A DNA stretch of 64,000 nt. Origin: Glandiceps talaboti (lineage: Eukaryota; Hemichordata; Enteropneusta; Spengelidae). The DNA lies in the NCBI RefSeq assembly GCF_964340395.1, contig NC_135563.1:7573922-7637921 (forward strand), written 5' to 3'. The notes below the pieces were generated by a model that saw only the letters and a list, made by a program, of their open reading frames with translations, was not told the DNA's origin and made no database searches. The translations under genes and the position numbers were made by a program. The first letter of the stretch is position 1, and each line of letters opens with the position of its first letter. Positions 51,100 through 61,162 of the stretch are shown one piece after another.

Positions 51100-53678
51100 G
51101 CCAGGGTTATTGAAATATGAGGTTCATCGTAGTTAGCAGTTGCCAGTATGGATTTATTGTTGAGACAATGTGCAGTCATATTTTATTTGTGATAGGAACG
51201 CGCTACCACTAACAGTACATTGCTGTTCAGAGGATATGTGTAGTGATATTTCTGCCTAATAAAACAAAATATTTGGTTCCGGTTACCCGCACCCACCTAG
51301 TTTTTCACACCGACCATAAATGTATTGTTTACGTATTCGAGAAGAAAATAAATAAAATCGCGAAAATTGTGAAGAAATAGTGGATGCGGAAACTTAAAAA
51401 GACAATATAAAACTGATCAATCTAATGGCTGTACATCTGATGAGAAGAAACCAATAACACAGAGACCATATGGGAAAACATAACAACCTGAGTTAAACAT
51501 ATGAAAAAAAATCTACCTACCCCACCTATTCTAAAATTGAGAGTGATCGGGATCACACAATTCTTTTTGTTTAATAAGCCTTATCTGAGATGGAGCCCTT
51601 TAAATGTCTCTAAGCTCCTGTGTCAACTTGAGTAAAGAGGAAGGTGAAACAAGATTTCCTTTCAGATACATTTCTACCAATATTATTTACCTGGTCTGTA
51701 GCAACGTCGAAGATATATACGTATTACGTCACGGCACAAGTCTAAAATTAAAAGAATACACAGATTTTAAAGTTGACAAAAGTATTATATGATGTATATT
51801 TATCAAGGAAGAATATTTCCTAATGTCGTACTCTGCATCTTTTTATGATTAATTGTTGTATTCTAACTTGTCAACACAATTTGCACATTATGTAAATACA
51901 TGTACTATAGAATGACCTCGGGTCAATTCTGCTAATCCAACAATTGTTTTAGTGTTTCTGACATATTATTGCATTAAGAGGATTATACTAAATCTCCTTT
52001 CACCTATCTGATCAAAGTAAGTCGTTGAAAAGTCAATGAAATAGCTCAGTGAGCGTATTTTGTATATTTGAGAAATATACATTGTAGATTTTTCCATTAA
52101 ATAATAGAACCAGTATCAAACGAGTTGTAATTTGATCATTGTGAAAATTTCTATTCAGTTACCCTTAAATATAACAAAATCATACAAAATTAGCAATCTG
52201 ATATAAATACCTCCCTATGTGCCACTTGAATAATTCCCATTTTGCTACACTGTCGAACGTTATTCAGACAAAAAGAGATGGATGGGGCGAGGTGTCAGTT
52301 TTTTCAAAACATGAGGGTAACTGTACACAGCAATAGACTGGTTAAAACCAGAAGGAATTATGTGCAGTCATTTTATCTGTGATAGGTAAAATTTATTTGT
52401 GATATGAACATATTTATTTGTGGAACGAACATAACATCAATATGAATATGTTAGCTTTCGGAGGGTAATGTATTGTTTAAGGAGGTCCGCTACTTTTCTT
52501 GTAACCATAGAAACCAAACGAATCTTTTCTTTTGCATGTATATAAAGTGTAAAGTAGTTAATTCGAAAGTGAAAAGAAAAAGAAAGACGCCCTATATTTC
52601 CTAAAAAGCAAAACGTCGCCAAAGCTGGGTAAAATCATTAGAATTGATATTTCATAATAAATCCATACATTGTGATGTTAGTGGTAAAACGTACAATCTA
52701 CAAATACCTATCAAACTGTTCGTCACATATATTTGTCATCAGTTTTTAACCGACAACATTCCTTATTTTCTGAAATAATCATTTCAAATCAATATTGTAC
52801 ATTCGCTGCCTGACGCCGAAAATGACGTAATCACCAATAGATTTTGTGTTTTGATATTAATTTGCAACTTTATTGAATGACAACACTGTATCATGGCATT
52901 AATATAATTCTTTGAGTTTTAGTGTCATTTGGAACACTTGTAAACGTGTGTAAACGTATGCGATAGTTTTACAGATTACTCTAAATAATATTGGGGCTCC
53001 ACATATTTGAAAGGCACTAAACAAAACATTATAGGACAAAACATGTGATGAATTTTACACCACAAATAGTGATTGTTTGAAGAGCTCCTCCTTTCCTTGA
53101 ACGGAAGAGTGTGACAGAAGTAAACTGATCGTGTCTTTGCTATCTGGTGCACTATGCGCAGAACAGTGCGCAATGCAAAATCCGTATTCTGTCAAGAGAG
53201 TGAGCACACCATTTTAACAGTGTTGTATATTAGATGAACACAGGCACACGTCATTTCTTATCTATATGAAATAACATAGCGCTCTTGAATGTAAAATTTC
53301 ATGTTTGTTTCAATCAGCCCCTTTTAATACGTTTGTAAAATGTAAAATGTGTGTTTCATAGGTCGGGTTAATTACCCTTCAAAATGGAGAATAATTCTCA
53401 AATACTACCCACACACACATTTGTCATTTATTAAATGTCCGTAAATATACTGTTAAACGTTTTACTGGTACTCGAGTAGAGAGTGGTGAGAGAGATGAGG
53501 GATATAGAAATGTATCATGTTGTCAAAAATGGGGTTAATCATCCATTGGGGTTTACAATGTTATTATTTACTTAAAACGTGGTATTTCATCTGAAGGGTA
53601 GAAAACATTATTTAATTATCCCTTCAATCAATTGATATCTTTTGGTTTTATTTAACCTGTCCGCCCCGCCCCCCCCGC
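51100..53678. other. Intergenic, no gene seen
   Basis: AT-rich. It includes about 55 bp (51500-51555) matching, inverted, the insertion in receptor gene B near 19980-20050. No other structure is recognised. Confidence 0.4.
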
Positions 53679-53828
53679 GTGTGTGTGTATGTATGTATGT
53701 ATGTATGTATGTATGTATGTATGTATGTATGTATGTATACATGCATGCATGCATGTATGTATGTATGTATGTATGTATGTATGTATGTATGTATGTATGT
53801 ATGTATGCGTCTCTGTCTGTCTGTCTGT
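53679..53828. repeat. (GTAT)n microsatellite
   Basis: GTAT units with a short GCAT block (about 53742-53755) and a TCTG end, preceded by a C run. Confidence 0.95.
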
Positions 53829-54493
53829 CTTTCAATATTTTCTCTAAATTCACTGGTTCTAATGAAATGAAAAATTCAGCCAAAATAATTTTCGCTGAAA
53901 TTGCTTAAGGTTACTAGTAGTTGATTGAAATTTTCCCATACCAATCGGTTTATTTTGCATAATTAATATAGATGATTAAATTAATATATAATGGGTATAG
54001 TTTGAGGCCGGGTCTATTTACTGCATTTAATTTTTTACTGCATATAAACTGGGATATCTGTAATTGTTATTTTTTTTTACTTCAAACATGTCTCAAAAGT
54101 GTTTCCTGGTACTAACTGTCATGAAGCAATAGCTCTTCTTTCGGTAACATGACCCTGGGCATATCAAAACTTGGTGATTTGGTTTCATAAAAAATGACGT
54201 ACCAGCCGGAAGTACTTTGAAATTAGCATATTCTCTTTCTATATAAATCTGCTCCAAGAGATACCTTGCTTATGTAGAAGAGACGAACGGATACAACGCC
54301 TGTGACGTCAGACGGTAAGTAACTTCTAAATTTATACGAAAAACGATATTTCATTTCGTAAATCTCAAACGACAGCACGAAACGACTCGACGTCAGTTTG
54401 TTATGACTCAAACTGATAGACTGACCCTGGGAGACAAACTCTCTGTAAATTATACCTAATGTCTTTATCGAAAGACAAAATAAGTATGCTATT

Positions 54494-54659
54494 GGCTCAA
54501 TAAAAATCTTGCCAAAAACTGCTACATTTATCACCCGGCTCAACATATATCTGACGAAAACTGCTACATTTTATCGCCTGGCTCAGCAAAAATCTAACCA
54601 AAACTGCTACATTTTATAGTCTGGCTTAACAATAACCATACTAAAAGTGCTACATTTAC
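54494..54659. repeat. 43-bp minisatellite, four units
   Basis: Units begin ggct(c/t)a at 54494, 54537, 54580 and 54623, exactly 43 bp apart, sharing aactgctacatttta. Confidence 0.9.
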
Positions 54660-54767
54660 ATGTTGAAAACCTAAACACTGAAATTATTAATGATCAGAAA
54701 ACCAAGAGGATCTTTTTCCCCAAAAAAATGCTCAGAAAGGTATAGAAATACCATACATATTAACTTG

Positions 54768-55278
54768 TTATGATAACATATGGTTAGATAGAGAAATGAT
54801 ATTGGTTTTCGCCGTTTGAAATTCAACCATTGTACTCACCCACGCACAGCGTTTTATGGGTTTTGGACTGTAAGCTACTATTAGCTGAAACCAATTTTTT
54901 GTTAAATGAAAAGTCAGAATAGCTCCGCTGCTTCTTTGTTCTATTTTTGTTCTACTGTTAAGCTCTTCCACTATGCAGTTTTGTTTTAGCAATATTATAA
55001 AGTGGTTAGTGGTTTCATATGATGACTCACACACTATAGAACACATTTCACACAGAAAGTTCGTGAAATATTGCACTTTTATATTATAGTCACCATTTAA
55101 AATTTTTTTTACCACAAATTTGAATTTCATCAACTGTCCACGTTACAATGTCAACCTTCAGGCTACATGGAATCATAGACTGTCTATGATTGAATACATG
55201 ATCATGATCACACCATACGACCAATAATACTGTGACATTTTGATTCAAATTAAATAAACAGTCGGAACAGTGTTGCAA
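54768..55278 (-). other. Two overlapping unidentified ORFs (121 and 62 codons)
   Basis: The frames 55278-55090 and 55133-54768 overlap in different phases. The longer has a pair of cysteines (CEMC) and a His-containing stretch loosely like the zinc-knuckle end of a retroelement, but no diagnostic motif. They may be a decayed element or chance. Confidence 0.15.
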
Positions 55279-56529
55279 CTCAGCCTCCCAAACTTCGTTC
55301 GAGATCTTTTAGAAGAACAGTTTTCGAGGATTTCAATTAACGATGTCGTCAACCTACACAGGCTGCAATAATTATAGCGTCAGACTGTTGTGATTTTGAG
55401 GGTATTTCTTCTGTTTTTTTACCATTCGATGTTTAACTGGAAGCAAACGCTACCGAGTCAGATCTGAATCGCAAAGTTTGGTGTTTTTTTCTGCTAAATT
55501 ACGCCTTACCTATCAAAAAATCGGACATTTCCTAACTTCACCATTAATTATGGAGCCGTCAAGATCCAAGAAATGTTCAGAGGTATCCCAATCCCGTCAA
55601 AATCGGCAATAGCAGTAACGCATGCAACATTTTGAAACGGGCAGTACGTACGCTGACATGAGCTCATAGTTTTATCGAGGTCCGAATTGGCAATATAATT
55701 CGACGATCAACTTGAAGCCGATACACTCTCCAAAATCACTAGTATGTTCACTATTGGTGCTATTGTAGGACTCTACACCTTACTACATAAAAAGTCAAAT
55801 CAATCTATCGAACATGGTAAAGTCGTCATTCATAGAAGATTCATCACTCTCAGACAAATCCTGGTATGAAATTCAGAATTACTACTGTGCGTCATTGCTT
55901 ACTATACTAACTGACATGAAACGGTACCCTCTATGATGTCATAATCCCCTATAAAGGGAGAACAATAGGCAATATAACTGTAAATTCATGGCTGCTCTGG
56001 TCGGCTGCTGATCGCCAGTTTTAACTTTTTTTCTTACTTATCGTCTAATTTTGATTATTTAGCTTGATTTAGTTAAGAGACATGTAATTAAGGTACATTT
56101 TTCAAGGTTGTGGTATGGGGCATTGTGAATCACTTCTAATGTCACCCTCATATAGCCTCTCGACTAGGTCGACCATATTTGATTTTAATACTTCAGACAA
56201 TGACATAATTAATATCAGAATTCGAATTCTATGTTTATTCCGCTCGTTCGTTTACCATAATAAAGATAACAAAGAGAGGACACAGACAAAATTTCGAATT
56301 TTCATTGTCCGTTTATCTTGTCAGTAAATAAACAGACTTGGAATTTAGCTGCTGTGTTAAGTTTTTCTCCAATCCAGAACGTACACGAAAACTCGGGTTA
56401 TTGTTTTCGCACTCGAAATTCAATATTTCATTCTTCATATTCTTCACCCGTGAGTCAATAATGCCCTGAATAAGAGAAATATTATCCTCTTACTCATCTA
56501 CAGATAAAACCGTACATCAAAGTACAACT
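55279..56529. other. Upstream region of the lectin gene
   Basis: No exon or repeat is recognised. The promoter is presumably within the last few hundred bases, but no clear TATA box at a suitable distance is seen. Confidence 0.35.
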
Positions 56530-59246
56530 ATGCGACTACCAATATCTTTGTTAGTTGCAATTGTTTTACTAATAGGACATGTTGAAGCCAAATGTGGTAA
56601 GTAGACTTCATTACCAACCAACATACGGGTACTTTGCAGCTATACCATTTACTCGATACGATTTTTTGATTTTTAGAGACTACATCAGCAGTTACCAGTA
56701 AGAACGAAATATATTCATACAATTTCAAGTGAAGAACACCAATTAGTATTACAATAGCTGCTGTCGCCAGTACTTAAAGTGTAACAAAACTTGATTTCTT
56801 TGATAGAACCGGAGACCCACCGATTAAGAGGAGTTCGGCCTCATCGAGATATTTGCATTAGAAATGTTTGGAGCCGTGGAAAAAGAAATAATCAAGTCCA
56901 TGGACAATATCATATAGATTAAGACTCGAATTACACAGTAACAACAATAAATAATTATCAAAAGTCAATCAGTAAATTTCCATTGTCTCGTCATTCTAAT
57001 ACTGAAGATGAATTTCTGGATTGTCGTGATTTTTCAAAGAAAATAACCGAAGTATTTAACGTTCTTGTCAAAACAACAAAACAGATACTGACAGCATCAC
57101 TAATTTTATTATTTTATATTAGTACGACGTACTTTATCTAAGGTCAAATGTTACAGATGCATGATGTGTTTAGCTATGTCGAGTGTACAATGGGGCAAAA
57201 CAACATAACACATTCATATATATAGTTCTCTATACATTGATTCATTTCAGACACGCAATCTCAAAATGCTGTCGAGTTTTCAAGTACTAATACTGATGTA
57301 GCTGTAGAAACAGACGTACCTCAATTATCAGCACTCACTGCATGTACCTGGACAAAAAGTGCAGTGGCTCAAGTCGGCACATTGGTTTCCTACAGTGTTC
57401 CTGGTGCTGATAATGAATTCATAATGTACGACACTTCAGGATTAGACATGTATGTCAAGAAATCCAAAAAAGAAACTTCATTGAATATCAATGATGGTGA
57501 ATGGCATCTGGTCTGTGGTACATGGGCTTCAAGTGGTGGAAGCTGGGCAATTTATGACAATGGTATCATCTATGCTGGTGGTACAGGTTTGAAGACTGGT
57601 AGTACAATTACAGCTGGTGGCTCTTTAGTTGTTGGACAGGAACAGGATTCAATGAGAGGTGGTTACGCTGCCAATCAAGCTTTTACAGGAACAATGGGAT
57701 ACTTCAGTATGTGGTCAAGGGCTCTCAGTGCTGATGAAATTGCTGAAGTTGACTGTTCTAGTGGTGGTGATGTCTTCACGTGGTCTATAAGTGGTCTTGA
57801 CGTACGAGGAGACGTAGATCTTGTGTGTAGTGATGTCTGTGGTATGTCATTTATTTATTTATTTGAGATGTCTACAGGATTACCCCATTTACAGACACTC
57901 TGAAATTGGAAAGACTAAAATACATACAATATTTACAAAAATAGTAAAAATAGTAATAAAATAAATTAAAAGAAGATAAAAATTACCGAAATTGCGTTAA
58001 GTTCACACATCAACTATTTTATTTAGGACATCTTTTCTAAAAGTACTGAGACTTGAAAATATGTCACTGTTTTGCAAGGTGTTGATAAAATTGAAGGTCC
58101 TAGGTAAAAATGAGTTTCCTTTGAGTAGAATTTCACAATGCTTGTCTTCTTTCCTTGTAACAGACTGTATATCCCTCTCCAAGACTAACTACGAACCTCT
58201 TCTTTCAATTTCTTAGATTAATAGATCAATCTAAAATGTGATATCTTGTTTATGAACTCAAATCTAAAAAATGAACGATATCCACAAAACCCAAACTTGT
58301 TTAACTTTAACGTTGATATGATTTGGCTCACACTAATCACGGGAGATTTTGTAGTCGGAGATAGGAGAATATGAAACTTGATTTGTTTAGCCATGTACAA
58401 ACACAATGGATATCGAAATAGATAGTGCGAGAGACATGGATTGCTTAGAAGATTGCTACATTTCTTTGTGTTTTCAGAACCAAAACCTGCTTCATGTGAA
58501 AATGCTGTCGAATTTTCAAGTACGACTACTGATGTAGCTGTGGAAATAGACGTACCTCAACTATCAGCACTCACTGCGTGTACCTGGACAAAAAGTGCAG
58601 TGGCTCAAGTCGGCACATTGGTGTCCTACGTTGTACCAGGTGGTGATAATGAGTTCATATTGTACGACACTTCTGGATTAAACATGTTTGTCAAGAAATC
58701 CAAAAAAGAAACTTCATTGAATATCAATGATGGTGAATGGCATCTGGTCTGTGGTACATGGGCTTCAAGTGATGGAAGCTGGGCAATTTATGACAATGGT
58801 ATCCTCTATGCTGGTGGTACAGGTTTGAAGACTGGTAGTACAATTACAGCTGGTGGCTCTTTAGTTGTTGGACAGGAACAGGATTCAATGAGAGGTGGTT
58901 ATGCTGCCAACCAAGCTTTCACAGGAACAATGGCATACTTCAGTATGTGGTCAAGGGCTCTCAGTGCTGATGAAATTGCTGAAGTTGACTGTTCTAGTGG
59001 TGGTGATGTCTTCACGTGGTCCATAAGTGGTCTTGACTTACGAGGAGACGTAGATCTTGTGTGCAGTGATGTCTGTGGTATGTAAATAATTGTCACTGAA
59101 GAGATATAACAATGATCAGTCTACATTGACAGAGATATTGACATGCTATATTTTAATAATCTGTATCAATGGTAAACCAACAACCTTATTGCAGAAAACG
59201 ACCTTTCCTCCCGGTAATTAGTAAGCAATTCATATATAACTATGTT

Positions 59247-59316
<70 letters not shown>

Positions 59317-59329
59317 CCAATCAATCAAC

Positions 59330-59363
<34 letters not shown>

Positions 59364-59536
59364 CCCAAACACCCACCCACCCACTCACCCACCCACCCAC
59401 CCACTCTCACTCACTCACTCACTCACTCACTCACACTCACTCACTCACTCACTCACTCACTCACTCACTCAATCAATCTGTATGACTGTCTGTGTGTCTG
59501 TCTGTCTGTCTTTCTGCCTGCCTGCCTGCCTGTCTA

Positions 59537-59579
<43 letters not shown>

Positions 59580-59958
59580 GACTGTATGTATGTTTGTCTG
59601 TCTGTCGTGCGCCCGCCCGCCCGTCTTTCCATTGTTAGTAATAGAAATAGTAGTAATCATTAATCGTTCGATTTATTGCATATACCTCTTGTTCACTTTT
59701 CCCCTACATTTTGGTTTCCAGAATGCGCATTTCCAGACGACCTAGTGAATGTTGCAGTAGGTAAACCTGCCTCTCAAAGTTCAGGGAATAAAAAAAAAGG
59801 TGCAGAGAAGGCAGTCGATGGGAATAAGGACAGTGATCTGAAGAAAGGAAAATCTTGTACCGCAACAAAGAAAGAATTCCAACCTTGGTGGAAGGTTGAC
59901 CTTGGTCAGTCTTACGATGTTTACAAGGTTGTGATCACTAATAGACAGGACTGCTGTG
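56530..59958 (+). CDS. Secreted pentraxin-pentraxin-F5/8C (fucolectin-like) protein, 5' part
   Basis: Four exons: 56530-56596, 57251-57841, 58478-59077 and 59722-59958; every junction is phase 1. The first 20 or so residues are a signal peptide (MRLPISLLVAIVLLIGHVEA). Exons 2 and 3 each encode one pentraxin-like domain (about 24-219 and 221-419) with the pentraxin hallmark VGQEQDS-(x)-GG, WHLVCGTWAS near the HxCxS/TWxS signature, and conserved cysteines. Exon 4 begins an F5/8 type C domain of the fucolectin type (NVAVGKPASQSS, AVDGN, WWKVDLG, VVITNRQDCCG). Pentraxins bind calcium-dependent ligands such as phosphocholine or sugars; fucolectins bind fucose. A haemolymph or mucosal pattern-recognition role is likely by analogy. 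The gene is incomplete: the rest of the F5/8 domain and the stop are not found in the remaining 4 kb and should lie beyond the window. Confidence 0.88.
57848..58200 (-). mobile_element. 5'-truncated non-LTR retrotransposon fragment
   Basis: It lies in the intron between the two pentraxin exons. On the - strand a frame ending at 58003 encodes a typical LINE C-terminus (FLPRTFNFINTL, DIFSSLSTFRKDVLNK), followed by an AT-rich 3' UTR and an (AAAT)n tail at 57850-57864. It is dead and truncated at the 5' side by about 58200. Confidence 0.7.
59238..59630. repeat. Compound (CAAT)n/(CCCA)n/(CTCA)n/(TGTC)n array
   Basis: Successive blocks of related tetranucleotides in the intron before the F5/8C exon, ending with degenerate cgcccgcccgcc. 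Confidence 0.95.
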
Positions 59959-60852
59959 GTAAGTCTCATAGATTCCAGTGATACAACTATACCAAAACCC
60001 CGTAGATATATTTTCAATATATTTTCATACTTAATGGGTAATTTGGATTTAGTTTTAATTCAATTCCTGTATAAGGGAGTCGTCAGTAATTACGTTAGCG
60101 TTACAAAAATATTATGCTCCCCGCCTCCGTCATGCTAAAAAGTGACCATCTCACAATTTCCTTTCTCTAAAACATGATCCTTCAAAAACATGGTTTAAGC
60201 GCTGTCAATGGTTTAAAACCGTTGCCACCACATTGAAAGTTTATAGATATTGGTTATTTCTCAACTACTACCAATTTGACGGAGTGAATTTGTGTGAAAT
60301 TGGCACTATATTAACCAATACCTTTGTTTGGATCTCATTCCTTTGGCTGAAATTAATATAAGGCTAGAACATTAACTTCAAACCACTAGATGGGCACACT
60401 ACCAAAATTGCCAGGACCGACCAAGGTCAATATGTCCACAACATTATCCCTAATATCTTACCCGACCGTTCCCGCTTAACTCCTATGGGACCCACTGAGT
60501 AAATTCCCTCCTCACATCATACCTGACAACTAATTAGTATCAATAAATGGGTGTTAGAGGTGATTAGATTTACATGGTTTGATATTACAGTACCTAACAC
60601 TAACCCCAACCTTGCTACTAACTGACGTGGCCGCAGTGGGATGCCAAATACCCCACAAAAATGCAAAAATTAGCCAATATAATGAGTCAAAGTAAAATGT
60701 GACCCTCCCCTTATCTCATGCCTAAAATATTGCCCTACCCCGAGAACTGAGTTGTAAAACGTGACCCCCTAATTCTCCCGGCCTTCCAATTGTAATTACT
60801 GAAAGCTCCCTAAAGGGGAGGTAATAAAGTGAAGTGACGGTATGTGTGTGTG

Positions 60853-60901
<49 letters not shown>

Positions 60902-61162
60902 ATGTACGTACGTACGCGTGTATGCGTGCATGCATGCATGCATGTATGCATGTATGTACAGGTTTTTGTGTTACTCCTCGCATTGCTGCCTGCATCACTG
61001 CCCGTTGGCATGCATACATTGGGCCATGTACATCAGGGGACAGTTGAACACGGTCTACATTCAGAGAGTGTGTCCTCTCGTTTGATTTTGATGAAATTGA
61101 AGCTCAGACAGTTGAAATCTCCTTATGAAAGAGACGCTATAATCCAAAATGTTTGTGATTAA
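59959..61162. other. Intron or flank after the F5/8C exon
   Basis: No continuation exon of the F5/8C domain was found. A (TG)n plus ATGT/GCAT microsatellite occupies about 60842-60957. Confidence 0.45.

Noticed and set aside
54223-54546. 107-codon minus-strand ORF as a gene
   Set aside because: It enters the 43-bp minisatellite and has no recognisable domain or splice context.
59956-60138. ORF following the F5/8C exon as its C-terminal part
   Set aside because: It starts inside the intron past a consensus donor and does not encode the expected remainder of the domain.
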